64,000 nt of DNA. It comes from Rhodobacter sp. (GTDB lineage: Bacteria > Pseudomonadota > Alphaproteobacteria > Rhodobacterales > Rhodobacteraceae). Within the stretch, counting starts at the first letter, position 1; each line of letters opens with the position of its first letter. The notes below the pieces were generated by a model. It did not search any database. It saw only the letters and a program-made list of their open reading frames with translations, and was not told the DNA's origin. The stretch spans positions 32,746 to 96,745 of the forward strand of contig JAIXRW010000029.1 of assembly GCA_027484985.1 (NCBI GenBank), in the 5' to 3' direction. Both the position numbers and the translations under genes were made by a program. Positions 54,393 through 62,473 of this stretch are shown here, in pieces.

Positions 54393-54458
54393 AGGTCAGT
54401 ATCGACCAGCTTGCCGGCGCTCTGGTCCCCCCGAACGTGCGGCAAGCAAAGACCCCGT

Positions 54459-54494
54459 CCCACCCGATGCCGTGGACCTTGGGCATCGGGTGGG
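54459..54494. terminator. Strong stem-loop after the arc operon
   Basis: CCCACCCGATGCC (54459-54471) pairs perfectly with GGCATCGGGTGGG (54482-54494) around a 10-base loop. There is no T-run, so it may act as a Rho-dependent or 3'-protecting element and not a classical terminator. Confidence 0.5.
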
Positions 54495-54783
54495 CGGACC
54501 TGCCGCGACAGGCGCAGGGACGGTATCGCCCACAACTGCGGCGCAGTCACCACCGGGTCACAGTATCAACCGCCCGTCACGATCCGGATGCAGACGGTCA
54601 AACGCGCAAAACGCCACCAGACGTTGGAAATCATCGAAACGCACCCTGCCCGGCGGAAAGGTCACAAACCCGTCCCAGGGCAGGGCGTGCCGCACGCTGT
54701 TGACGTGCCCCGCGCTTGGGCCCAACGCATCGCCCCGTCGCGCAGGCCAACAAAGCATCGATCCCACGGAAGCGAAAGCACCG

Positions 54784-54924
54784 ATGCCCAGCACCGAAGA
54801 AAAGATGAATTCCGTCAAACCCGTGTGGGACAAGGCCGCAGCCGGACCGAACAAAGATGCGGCCCCGAAGCACGATCAGGCGGCCGAAACGGCGCATACC
54901 GCCAAGAACGACGCCCGCGTCTAA
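54784..54924 (+). CDS. Possible 46-residue hydrophilic protein
   Basis: A short ORF starting MPSTEEKMNSVKPVWDKAAA with a highly charged, Ala/Lys/His-rich tail (KHDQAAETAHTAKNDARV). GGAAG lies 11 bases before the ATG. It is followed by a good terminator (54979-55016), which supports transcription. The region 54393-54783 upstream has no recognisable gene apart from the hairpin. Small hydrophilic proteins of this sort are often stress-induced, but I do not recognise the family. Confidence 0.4.
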   Translation: MPSTEEKMNSVKPVWDKAAAGPNKDAAPKHDQAAETAHTAKNDARV

Positions 54925-54978
54925 CCGTGAACTCAACGCGGCCAAGCACGCCTTCGGCTGATCGGCCGGTCGCACGAC

Positions 54979-55016
54979 AAAAGCCCGCCCTATGCATCGC
55001 ACCGGGCGGGCTTTTT
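54979..55016. terminator. Rho-independent terminator, usable in both directions
   Basis: AAGCCCGCCC (54981-54990) pairs with GGGCGGGCTT (55004-55013), followed by more T on the plus strand and, read on the minus strand, by TTTTG. It ends the small plus-strand ORF and lies 13 bases behind the stop of the minus-strand molybdoenzyme gene. Confidence 0.85.
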
Positions 55017-55028
55017 CCTGCCCTTCGG

Positions 55029-57302
55029 TCAACCTGCGATGGCAGCGAGCACGGCCTTGGGCGTGATTGGCAGATGCGTGACCCGACCGCCCGTGGCCGC
55101 AAAGATCGCGTTTCCAATGGCAGGCGCGACGACAGTGGTGGCCGGTTCGCCCAAGCCAACCGGCACCTCGGCGCTATCGACAAAACTGATGTCGAGCATC
55201 GGCACATCGCCGATCCGCAGGGGCGTATAGGTGTTCAGGTTGGTATCGCGCACTTCGCCCGCCACAAACTCCGTCCCCTCATGCAGCGCCATGCTCAGGC
55301 CCCAAAGCATCGCCCCTTCTGTCTGCGCGCGGGCCGAGTCGGGGTCGATGATGGTGCCCGCATCGGTGACGATCGTCAGCTTCTGCACCGTCACGCCACC
55401 GGTAGCGCTGTCCACCGCGACCTCGGCCACGCAGGCTAGCCAGGTGGGCATCCCGCGCTCTTGGCCGAAACTGGTGGCGATCCCGCGCGCCGATCCCGCG
55501 GGAAGGGACGCGCCCCATCCGGCCTTTTCAGCCACCAGCCGCAGGACATTGGCCTGGCGTAATGCGCCGCCCTTGTCGTTGACCGTGACCCCGGCATTGC
55601 GCCCGGCCCCGGTCAAAAGGCCCAGCCGGAATGCAAGCGGATCGGTCCCCACATGTGCCGCTGCCTGATCGATAAAGCTTTCCAGCGCCCAATTGGTCCA
55701 ACCCGGCCCGACCGACCGTAGCCAACCGGGGCGGAAGGTTGCGTTCGCCAGATCGTTGGACAGCGCCCGCACCTTTTGCGCGCCGACCTCGTACCAGTGA
55801 TCCGCGCCGGAAATGGCAAAGGGATCATAGGGTTCGCCATTCGTGCCCTTGGGCATGAAAAAGGACGCCATCACCTGCGTCGGCCAACCTGCCGCCGCAT
55901 GATGCTCCATCCCCGTAACGGTGCCCTTGGCATCAAAGGCCATCCGCAGCGTCTGGACCGACGGCGAGCGGACCGAATCGAACCGCGCATCATCGGCGCG
56001 GGTCAGGATCATCTTGACCGGACGGCCAAGCGCCTGTGCCGCCAGCGCCGCCGGGATCGCATAATCGCCGTTCAGCCTGCGCCCAAAGCCGCCGCCCATC
56101 GGATAGGTGCGCATCAGCACCTTCGTGGCGTCGCGCCCCAGGGCCACGGCCAGTTGCGGCAGGATCAGGCTTTGCCACTGGTTGCCGGTATGGACCTCCA
56201 TCACGCCATCGATCTCGACGGCAAGCGCATTCAACGGCTCTAGCTGGAAATGCAGGACCGTGGACGTGGTAAAGGTGGCTTCGATCATGCTGGCAGCCGC
56301 CGCAAAGGCCGTGTCCGTGTCACCACCCCCGGTGTCAAGGATCGCCCCCACCGCAGGATCGGCAATCAGCGCCCGGGCGCGATCCTGAATGTCTGCCTCT
56401 GCCACAGCCGCCGTTGGCCCCGCCTTCCATACCACCTTGACCAGTGCCGAAGCCTTCAGCGCCGCAGGGTAGCTTTCAGCCAGCACCATCACCCAGCCGG
56501 GCACGGTACCCGAAGGATCATCAAGGATCAGGCTGGAAAGATAACCCTTCACCCCCTTGGCCGCCGCATCGTCCACCGACACGACGACAGAACCGTTACG
56601 CGTGGGCGGCAACAGGGGGCGCGCATAGACCATTCCGTCAACTTTCGCGTCGATGCCATAGACGACCGATCCGTCGATCTTGCCCGCCACATCCAGCGCG
56701 GTGACCGGCTTGCCGATCAAACGCCGCTCTGACGCGGGTTTGATCGGCATCGCTGCCAGCTCTTCGGCGGTAAAGCTGCGGGTCAGGCCCTTTGCCACGA
56801 TCTCGGCATAGGTGACGGACTGCCCGCCACCCGAAACACCCCCCGCGCGGGCGATGCAGCCGCCCGGGTCCACACCCAACATCGCCGCCCCCGCCTCGAT
56901 CAGCGCCACGCGCCCTGCGGCCCCCGCCTGAGCATAGACCGGATAGCTTTGCCACACCGACCAGCTGCCACCGGTCACCATCAATCCCCATTTCGGATCG
57001 GTATCGACGTGGGTGATGCGGACCTTTTCCCAATCCACTTCCAGTTCTTCGGCCAGTATCCGCGCTATGGCCGTGCCGACGTGCTGGCCCATCTCGGCGC
57101 GGATGATGTTGACGGTGACGATCCCGCCAGAATCGATCGAATACCACAGCGTCGGGTCAAAGCCCGGGGCGGTGGGGGTGATGGCACCCTTCGGGGCCCA
57201 TGCGGCCCGCGCCGGGGTAATAAAGCCGCACACAAGGCCCGCAGCCCCGCCTGTCACCAGAAACCCCCGCCGGGTCAAAGGGATCGCGTTCAGCGTGGTC
57301 AT
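55029..57302 (-). CDS. Xanthine-dehydrogenase-family molybdopterin subunit (IorB-like)
   Basis: A 757-residue molybdenum hydroxylase large subunit with a twin-arginine leader (TRRGFLVTGGAAGLVCGF). It resembles isoquinoline 1-oxidoreductase beta and membrane-bound aldehyde dehydrogenases. Signs are MEVHTGNQWQSLILPQLAVA, YPMGGGFGRRLNGDYAIPAA and the catalytic Glu in VGLGEPATTVVAPAIGNAI. The start MTTLNAIPLTRRG at 57302 is chosen; the frame is open upstream. The gene follows the 2Fe-2S subunit with a one-base gap. With the cytochrome c gene upstream it forms a periplasmic oxidase that passes electrons to the respiratory chain. The substrate is probably an aldehyde or N-heterocycle. Confidence 0.93.
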   Translation of the reverse strand: MTTLNAIPLTRRGFLVTGGAAGLVCGFITPARAAWAPKGAITPTAPGFDPTLWYSIDSGGIVTVNIIRAEMGQHVGTAIARILAEELEVDWEKVRITHVDTDPKWGLMVTGGSWSVWQSYPVYAQAGAAGRVALIEAGAAMLGVDPGGCIARAGGVSGGGQSVTYAEIVAKGLTRSFTAEELAAMPIKPASERRLIGKPVTALDVAGKIDGSVVYGIDAKVDGMVYARPLLPPTRNGSVVVSVDDAAAKGVKGYLSSLILDDPSGTVPGWVMVLAESYPAALKASALVKVVWKAGPTAAVAEADIQDRARALIADPAVGAILDTGGGDTDTAFAAAASMIEATFTTSTVLHFQLEPLNALAVEIDGVMEVHTGNQWQSLILPQLAVALGRDATKVLMRTYPMGGGFGRRLNGDYAIPAALAAQALGRPVKMILTRADDARFDSVRSPSVQTLRMAFDAKGTVTGMEHHAAAGWPTQVMASFFMPKGTNGEPYDPFAISGADHWYEVGAQKVRALSNDLANATFRPGWLRSVGPGWTNWALESFIDQAAAHVGTDPLAFRLGLLTGAGRNAGVTVNDKGGALRQANVLRLVAEKAGWGASLPAGSARGIATSFGQERGMPTWLACVAEVAVDSATGGVTVQKLTIVTDAGTIIDPDSARAQTEGAMLWGLSMALHEGTEFVAGEVRDTNLNTYTPLRIGDVPMLDISFVDSAEVPVGLGEPATTVVAPAIGNAIFAATGGRVTHLPITPKAVLAAIAG

Positions 57303-57303
57303 C

Positions 57304-57762
57304 TCAGGCCCCCATTTCCAAAGCAGCTTGCCGGATCGCGGCACGGATACGCGCATAGGTCATGCAGCGGCACAGGTTGCCCGCCATCACCGCGTCGATG
57401 TCAGCGTCAGACGGTTGCGGGAAATGCCCGATCAGCGCCACCGCCTGCATGATCTGCCCCGACTGGCAATAGCCGCATTGCGGTACCTGCAACGCGCCCC
57501 ATGCCTTTTGCACCGGGTGGGCATGGGCGGGGTCCAGCCCCTCGATCGTGGTGACGCGGGCACCCGCCACATCGGCCAAAGCCGTGACGCAGGATCGGAC
57601 GGCCTGCCCGTCAATATGCACCGTGCAGGCGCCGCACATCCCGATGCCGCAGCCGAACTTGGTGCCGGTCAGCCCCAGATCATCGCGGATCACCCACAAA
57701 AGCGGTGTGTCGGGTTCGGAATCGACAGTAACGGATCGGCCGTTCAAGGTGAACTTGGTCAT
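57304..57762 (-). CDS. 2Fe-2S subunit of molybdenum hydroxylase (IorA-like)
   Basis: A 152-residue protein with two 2Fe-2S clusters. The plant-ferredoxin-type cluster is in [17 protein letters not shown] plus a later Cys (VRSC). The second is formed by [13 protein letters not shown] and [12 protein letters not shown]. It takes electrons from the molybdopterin subunit encoded directly downstream and gives them to the cytochrome c encoded upstream (30-base gap). The protein has no signal peptide; such subunits are carried out together with the Tat-exported partner. Confidence 0.94.
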   Translation of the reverse strand: MTKFTLNGRSVTVDSEPDTPLLWVIRDDLGLTGTKFGCGIGMCGACTVHIDGQAVRSCVTALADVAGARVTTIEGLDPAHAHPVQKAWGALQVPQCGYCQSGQIMQAVALIGHFPQPSDADIDAVMAGNLCRCMTYARIRAAIRQAALEMGA

Positions 57763-57792
57763 GGGCGCTGGCTCCGGAAATGGGGCATCGGA

Positions 57793-58194
57793 TCAATCCT
57801 CGCGGGTGCCGGTGGCGCGCATCTTTGCGACGCGGGACTCCACCTCGGACCACGGCGCGTCGGGTCTTGCGGTGCTGCGAAGCCAGTTGGCCAGCCGCAC
57901 TATATCGGCATCGGTAAGAACGGGACCAAAGGCAGGCATGCCACCCTCGTCACCCTCGGTCGCCTTGCCGAACAGGATATACTGCGCCAACCCGTCCGGG
58001 TTGCCGTCAGCCAGCGGGCTCCGTGTCCCGAACGCTGCCTTGCCCGCACCGCGATAGTGGCACGACGCGCAGGCAGCCTCGAAAATCTGCTGGCCCGGAT
58101 CGCGCGGCAAACCCTGCGCGCCAACGGGAAGTGCAGAACCCGCAGCCAGCGCGACAAGTGCGAAAGTCATCCGGGGATTGGGCAAGAATGCCAT
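57793..58194 (-). CDS. Small c-type cytochrome partner of the molybdoenzyme
   Basis: A 133-residue protein. The signal peptide is near residues 1-28 (FALVALAAGSALPVGAQG), and the heme-binding CASCH motif follows (FEAACASCHYRGAG). The likely axial Met is in GGMPAFGPVLTDADIVRL. The start at 58194 is chosen for GAGG six bases upstream; the frame is open further. It lies first in the IorA/IorB set, so it is the electron acceptor. A stem-loop at 58226-58247 lies just upstream, separating it from the PRC-barrel gene. Confidence 0.9.
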   Translation of the reverse strand: MAFLPNPRMTFALVALAAGSALPVGAQGLPRDPGQQIFEAACASCHYRGAGKAAFGTRSPLADGNPDGLAQYILFGKATEGDEGGMPAFGPVLTDADIVRLANWLRSTARPDAPWSEVESRVAKMRATGTRED

Positions 58195-58225
58195 GGCGTG
58201 CCTCGACTTGCAGGAGTGATTGAGA

Positions 58226-58247
58226 CAGGCCCGGTTGCTCGGGCCTG
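58226..58247 (-). terminator. Stem-loop after the PRC-barrel gene
   Basis: CAGGCCCG (58226-58233) pairs with CGGGCCTG (58240-58247) over a 6-base loop. It lies 21 bases past the PRC-barrel stop. There is no T-run on the minus strand, so termination would need Rho. Confidence 0.45.
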
Positions 58248-58268
58248 CCAAGCCCTTTTGCCGGTGGA

Positions 58269-58646
58269 TCAGAAGATCGGGGCGCCCATCAGGACGGCGG
58301 CCGATCCGCCATGCATCGTCAGCTTCTTGCCGACCAGTTCGAAATCCTTCGCCGAAACCACGACATTCCGCGAAGACTGGTCATCGCTGGGGATATTGGT
58401 GATGATGACAAAGGGGACCGACCCATTTTCCGCCACCAGCATGTCCTTCACCTTGCCGAGCGGGACGCCATTGTCGTCATAGATCATCGCACCGATGATA
58501 TCAGAGGCCCGCCACGCCGTGGTCAGCGTGCCCGGATCAACCTCGGTCAGCATGGTCTTCTTGACCGTCTGCGCCAGAACCGGGGCCCCGCCCGCGATGG
58601 CGATGGCAAACGAAGTGGTAGCGATCAGTCGCATGATCTTCTGCAT
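58269..58646 (-). CDS. Exported PRC-barrel domain protein
   Basis: A 125-residue protein with a signal peptide (MRLIATTSFAIAIAGGAPVL, cleavage near AQ). The mature part has a PRC-barrel: WRASDIIGAMIYDDNGVPLG and KVKDMLVAENGSVPFVIITN. PRC-barrels occur in RimM and photosynthetic reaction centre subunit H; exported ones are common in alphaproteobacterial stress clusters. The ATG at 58646 has AAAGGA seven bases upstream. It is between the cytochrome c and DUF1269-like genes on the same strand. Confidence 0.88.
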   Translation of the reverse strand: MQKIMRLIATTSFAIAIAGGAPVLAQTVKKTMLTEVDPGTLTTAWRASDIIGAMIYDDNGVPLGKVKDMLVAENGSVPFVIITNIPSDDQSSRNVVVSAKDFELVGKKLTMHGGSAAVLMGAPIF

Positions 58647-58732
58647 TGTGATGTCCTTTGTGATGGCCGGAAGCGGCCGGGCCGCCCGCGGGAAGCAGGC
58701 TCTTGCCTTTGCTGAAACGAACAACAATCCGG

Positions 58733-59305
58733 TCAGCCGTAGGTCGGTTCGTGATAATAGGGATAAAGGTAGCCGGTGTAGTAGCTGGCCCCGAAGGCCG
58801 CGTTCGTTGCCGCATTGTTCATGCGACGATGGATCGTGCCACCAAAAGGCCGCATCGCGTCGTCCAGAACCTGCATCCAGTCTTCCGAGATGTCGGCAAC
58901 CACGGCCGACTGGCCGTGTTCCAGCGCGAACCCGGCTTCCTCTGCCGCATTCTCGCGATTGGTTGCCTTGAAGGCATCCGCCGTGGCCCCGATGCCACCG
59001 CCGGCCAAGGCCCCGACACCCGTGGCCGCCGCCACGGATATGGCCGCTGCACCGGCAACACCGGCGGCCACCCCCACAGGCCCCGCAATCAGGCCCAAAA
59101 GCGCGCCGACCCCCACCCCGATGGCCATTCGCATGCCCAGATCGCTGCTGCGGTCGGCGACGTGGATATGGCCCATATCGTCACGGCGCACGACCGCCGC
59201 GCCATGCACGGTCAACGCGCCCGCTTCGTCCAGATCCCACAGCTTTCGCAGGGCCTGATGGGCCTTTTCCTCGGACGAAAAGACAACGGCGATATAGGTG
59301 TTCAT
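58733..59305 (-). CDS. DUF1269-like glycine-zipper membrane protein
   Basis: A 190-residue protein. The N-terminal 60 residues (MNTYIAVVFSSEEKAHQALR and ALTVHGAAVVRRDDMG) match the DUF1269 start. Then come two glycine-rich membrane segments (MAIGVGVGALLGLIAGPVGV, ATGVGALAGGGIGATADAF) and a second soluble part. Family members are found in stress operons with BON or Usp proteins and lie in the inner membrane. The start overlaps the stop of the following upstream gene by four bases. A Tyr-rich tail (YYTGYLYPYYHEP) ends it. Confidence 0.85.
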   Translation of the reverse strand: MNTYIAVVFSSEEKAHQALRKLWDLDEAGALTVHGAAVVRRDDMGHIHVADRSSDLGMRMAIGVGVGALLGLIAGPVGVAAGVAGAAAISVAAATGVGALAGGGIGATADAFKATNRENAAEEAGFALEHGQSAVVADISEDWMQVLDDAMRPFGGTIHRRMNNAATNAAFGASYYTGYLYPYYHEPTYG

Positions 59306-59697
59306 GCGACCACCTTCTTCGGTGCGATGGCAAGGGCCAGCTTGGTGCGGTCGGCGGCGACGGCGGCCGACAGGCTGGTGGCGGCCCTGTGGGCACTTTC
59401 CAGCAGGGCCGCATTGGCGCGCTTCACGCCGTCCTTGGCGGCAGTCGCCTTGTCCTCGACCAAGGCGCCCGCTGCCTCCATCCTTGTGATGGCGACTTTG
59501 ATACCGGACTTGACAGCGTCAGCCTGATCCTCGGCAAGCACCTTCATCCGTGCGCCCAAGGCGCTGATATCGGCCTGAATGGCCTTTACCTCGGCCCAGG
59601 TGGCATGATCCGCCTTACTGATATTGGCGTTGATCTTCTTGTGCAGCTCTTGCGCGTCGTAACGGGCGCGTTCGACGGTGGTTTGCGGTTTGGTCAT
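59302..59697 (-). CDS. Hypothetical coiled-coil protein
   Basis: A 131-residue, largely helical and highly charged protein (Lys/Ala/Glu-rich), without membrane segment or signal peptide. QELHKKINANISKADHATWA and AEDQADAVKSGIKVAITRME look like amphipathic helices. I do not recognise the family; the pattern resembles apolipoprotein-like or phasin-like small proteins. It is coupled by ATGA to the DUF1269-like gene and belongs to the stress set. Confidence 0.75.
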   Translation of the reverse strand: MTKPQTTVERARYDAQELHKKINANISKADHATWAEVKAIQADISALGARMKVLAEDQADAVKSGIKVAITRMEAAGALVEDKATAAKDGVKRANAALLESAHRAATSLSAAVAADRTKLALAIAPKKVVA

Positions 59698-59768
59698 GGT
59701 GCACCTTTCAGGTTGCGGTGGATTGGCCCAGTCTTGCGCCCGCAGCGTCAGGGCGTTGCTGCCACAGA

Positions 59769-60209
59769 TCAGTATGTAACCGGACCGGCGGAAAGCAGCG
59801 CAGGCGCAAGCGCGTGGCGCGCCGCCGCCAGCAGTTGCCGCAGCGTCTGGTGCGACAGGTCGGCGGTGATCTGGCGCACGACACGGGCGTGAACCGCGCT
59901 GTCATGCACGGCAAGCCACGCCATCAAATGGCCTGCCTCGTTGCTTTGGCCCTTGCCATGGCCGATGACGACAATCCGCCCGTCCCCCGTCAGCGCCTCG
60001 GCGATTCCGGCGAAAAAGCGGGTGTCGTCGGGCCATGTCTCGTCACGGTCCGCGTCGCTGCGGGCGCGGTCGCTGTCATGTGTAAGGTGGCGCATCGCCT
60101 GCGGGGCGGCCCCGTCATCGGGTGTGGCGGCATAGATACGCGCATCAACGTGGTCGATCACGACGACCAGATCGGCACGCGGTGCGTTGGCAAAGGGTTC
60201 TGCGGTCAT
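59769..60209 (-). CDS. eRF1-domain-3-like (baeRF/host-attachment-type) protein
   Basis: A 146-residue protein. RADLVVVIDHVDARIYAA is the first strand and helix, and FFAGIAEALTGDGRIVVIGH with the following GKGQSNEAGHLMAWL is typical for the small bacterial proteins related to eRF1 domain 3, sometimes named translational machinery protein. The ending RQLLAAARHAL also fits. The function is unknown. The divergent SOUL-domain gene starts 209 bases away, and this gap holds the motif TCGGAAACTAC (see 60289-60302). Confidence 0.72.
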   Translation of the reverse strand: MTAEPFANAPRADLVVVIDHVDARIYAATPDDGAAPQAMRHLTHDSDRARSDADRDETWPDDTRFFAGIAEALTGDGRIVVIGHGKGQSNEAGHLMAWLAVHDSAVHARVVRQITADLSHQTLRQLLAAARHALAPALLSAGPVTY

Positions 60210-60288
60210 CCACTGGCCTTTCGGGCTGGGCCTGCGATTGGGCCACGATCCCCCGAAGGTTAAATCAACGACCGCCCGGCCATCAGAC

Positions 60289-60353
60289 TCGGAAACTACT
60301 CAGGGCCGTCGGGACCATCCGCCGTGCAGGCTGCCTGGGTGATTTCCGACCCT
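60289..60353. promoter_or_regulatory. Motif pair in the divergent promoter region of the SOUL gene
   Basis: TCGGAAACTACTCA (60289-60302) and TTTCCGACCCT (60343-60353). The first is, on the other strand, TGAGTAGTTTCCGA, nearly identical to TGCGTAGTTTCCGA at 60993-61006. The second repeats exactly at 61000-61010. Both 11-mers end about 65-70 bases before the start codons of the SOUL and BON genes. They may be sites for one regulator or sigma factor. Confidence 0.4.
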
Positions 60354-60418
60354 ATCCTTTGGCGGTCTGCCGGCAAAAGATCGCGCATCCGCCACCCCAG
60401 CCCGAAGGATGCCGCGCC

Positions 60419-60979
60419 ATGGCCATCGAGGAACCGAAGTTCAACCTTGCCCTCAAGGACGGCGCGTTCGAGTTGCGCGACTATGCCGCCACGGTGGTGG
60501 CCGAGGTGACCGTAACCGGCACGCAAGACGAGGCCAGCCGACACGGGTTCAGCCTGCTTGCGGGCTACATCTTCGGCGGTAACACCACGCGCCAGAAGAT
60601 AGCAATGACCGCACCGGTCACCAAAATCCCCAAGGGCCAGACGATCGCGATGACCGCTCCCGTCACGCAGATCGGGGCCGCAGGCGAATGGCTGGTGCGC
60701 TTTACCATGCCCGCCCGCTACCGCCTCGAAGACCTGCCCCTTCCGCGCGGCACTGACGTGACCCTGCGCGCCTTGCCCCCGGCCCGGCTTGCGGTGCTGC
60801 GGTTCTCCGGCCTTGCGGGCGAGGCAAAGGTGGCCGGCGCGACAGCCCGCCTGCTTGTCTGGATGGCCGCGCGCGGGCTGGTCCGGGCAGGCCCGGCGCA
60901 GATGTCGCGCTACAATCCGCCTTGGACCCCGTGGTTCCTGCGCCGCAACGAAGTGATGATCCCCATCGCCCCGGCATGA
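60419..60979 (+). CDS. SOUL-family heme-binding protein
   Basis: A 186-residue protein of the SOUL/HBP family: MAIEEPKFNLALKDGAFELR, then RQKIAMTAPVTKIP and TIAMTAPVTQIG, which form the two repeated loops, and a C-terminal segment PPWTPWFLRRNEVMI. The family binds heme or tetrapyrroles. The ATG at 60419 has GAAGGA nine bases upstream; the frame is open further upstream but that part is not typical. No signal peptide. It is placed in the stress cluster, consistent with heme or porphyrin handling under low oxygen, but the role is unknown. Confidence 0.9.
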   Translation: MAIEEPKFNLALKDGAFELRDYAATVVAEVTVTGTQDEASRHGFSLLAGYIFGGNTTRQKIAMTAPVTKIPKGQTIAMTAPVTQIGAAGEWLVRFTMPARYRLEDLPLPRGTDVTLRALPPARLAVLRFSGLAGEAKVAGATARLLVWMAARGLVRAGPAQMSRYNPPWTPWFLRRNEVMIPIAPA

Positions 60980-60992
60980 CACGCACCCGCCA

Positions 60993-61010
60993 TGCGTAGT
61001 TTCCGACCCT
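60993..61010. promoter_or_regulatory. Promoter-region motif shared with the SOUL gene
   Basis: TGCGTAGTTTCCGA (60993-61006) with TTTCCGACCCT (61000-61010), about 70 bases before the BON gene start. See 60289-60353 for the matching copies. Confidence 0.4.
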
Positions 61011-61079
61011 GACGGCCAACCACCCGTCCCGCCTATCCTGCCTCCGACGCAAATTCCGCGCCTTCCAAAGGAGACTGCC

Positions 61080-61727
61080 ATGTCGGACGACAAACACCTC
61101 AAGCAGGCCGTGCTGGACGAGTTGAAGTGGGAACCCAGCGTCAACGCCGCCCATATCGGCGTGACAACCAAGGACGGCGTCGTGACCCTGATGGGCTCGG
61201 TCGAAACTTATGCCGAAAAACACCACGCCGAAATCGCCACCTTGCGCGTCAAGGACGTAAAGGCCGTCGCCGAACAGATCGAGGTCAAGCTGCCCGACAG
61301 CGTCAAACATGGCGATGCCGAGATCGCTGCCGCTGCCGTTGACCGTCTGGCGTGGAATGTGTCGGTGCCGAAGGATGCGGTCAAGGTCACCGTTTCCAAG
61401 GGCTGGGTCACGCTGACCGGCAATGTGCACTGGCACTATCAGCATGACGCCGCCGCCGATGCGGTGCGCACGCTTTGGGGTGTCACCGGCGTGTCAAACC
61501 AGATCGCGATCAAGCCGGTGGCCAATGCCGGCAATATCAAATCCGACATCATGGTCGCGCTGCAACGGTCGTGGTTCAGCCCCGAAAACATCCATGTCGC
61601 CACCGATGACGGCAAGGTCACGCTGACCGGAACGGTCGAATACTGGGACGAACGCGCCTTGGCGGGCAGCACCGCTTGGGCCGCGCCCGGCGTCACCGCG
61701 GTGACCAACGATATCCGCGTCAACTGA
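61080..61727 (+). CDS. Triple-BON-domain protein
   Basis: A 215-residue protein made of three BON domains (about residues 5-70, 78-145 and 150-215). Each has the pattern V-x-V-x-x-G-x-V-x-L-x-G-x-V: GVTTKDGVVTLMGSVETYAE, KVTVSKGWVTLTGNVHWH and HVATDDGKVTLTGTVEYWD. There is no signal peptide. BON domains bind phospholipid or membrane surfaces and are common in osmotic or general stress proteins. The ATG has AAGGAG six bases upstream. Confidence 0.94.
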   Translation: MSDDKHLKQAVLDELKWEPSVNAAHIGVTTKDGVVTLMGSVETYAEKHHAEIATLRVKDVKAVAEQIEVKLPDSVKHGDAEIAAAAVDRLAWNVSVPKDAVKVTVSKGWVTLTGNVHWHYQHDAAADAVRTLWGVTGVSNQIAIKPVANAGNIKSDIMVALQRSWFSPENIHVATDDGKVTLTGTVEYWDERALAGSTAWAAPGVTAVTNDIRVN

Positions 61728-61901
61728 CAGATATGACCCGCGCCGTAGCCCCGATGCGGGCTGCGGCGCATCCCCTCTTTCTACAGGACGGCCTTAATCC
61801 TGCCTGCCTGCTGATCTGCGGCAGCGCAACCCGGCACCTTCTGCGACATGATCGCCCCCGGCAGGGCACGCAGCCCATCCCCGCCTGCAAAGGGACGCAT
61901 C

Positions 61902-62429
61902 ATGTCGCACGGTCGAACCGATATCCTGACCTTCCCCCTTCTTCCGGTCATCGTTCACCGGCCCCCCTGCTTGGCCGGAACGGTTGCGGTCTGGCCTGCA
62001 CTCATGTCCGCACAGGCTCTGCTGGTCCAGAACGCCGCGTTGCAGGCGCAGAACATAGCCCTGAAACAGGCCCTCAAACGCGAGATACACCTGCTTTCCC
62101 GCCTTTTGCCAACGGCAAGGGCTCGGCGCGTGCCTGCCGATAGCCGCTTTCAACCGCCCGCAAAAGCCATCCCCGATCCGGCCGCGCAGATCCGCCAATG
62201 CCTGACACAACGTCAGCGTCAGGTCCTCGCGCTGGTCCTAGTCGGCTGCCCGAGCAAAAACATCGCGGCCGATCTGGGCATCAGCCAGCGCACGGTCGAG
62301 AACCATCGGGCCGCGATCATGCGGCGCACCGCGGCCACCTCGCTTCCCGCGCTGGCGCGGATCGTCATCGGTGCGGCGCAAGTTGGCGATTGCAAAACCG
62401 CCGACACCCACCGCTTTTCCCCCGGATGA
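61902..62429 (+). CDS. Orphan LuxR/FixJ-type helix-turn-helix regulator without receiver domain
   Basis: A 175-residue protein when started at MSHGRTDILTFPLL (61902), which has AAAGGGA seven bases upstream. The C-terminal 60 residues carry the LuxR helix-turn-helix: LTQRQRQVLALVLVGCPSKN then IAADLGISQRTVENHRAAIM. The N-terminal part lacks the conserved Asp residues of a response-regulator receiver domain and is only about 100 residues with a short helical region (LLVQNAALQAQNIALKQALK). It sits after the BON gene at the end of the stress block and may control it, possibly through another partner. This is inferred from position. Confidence 0.85.
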   Translation: MSHGRTDILTFPLLPVIVHRPPCLAGTVAVWPALMSAQALLVQNAALQAQNIALKQALKREIHLLSRLLPTARARRVPADSRFQPPAKAIPDPAAQIRQCLTQRQRQVLALVLVGCPSKNIAADLGISQRTVENHRAAIMRRTAATSLPALARIVIGAAQVGDCKTADTHRFSPG

Positions 62430-62473
62430 AGCAATTCCCTGCCAACTTGCCCCCAGTAAACCGGATGGCCCCC

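Noticed and set aside
54311..54553. Small minus-strand open frame over the end of arcC
   Set aside because: It overlaps the arcC tail, has no ribosome binding site and no resemblance to a known protein.
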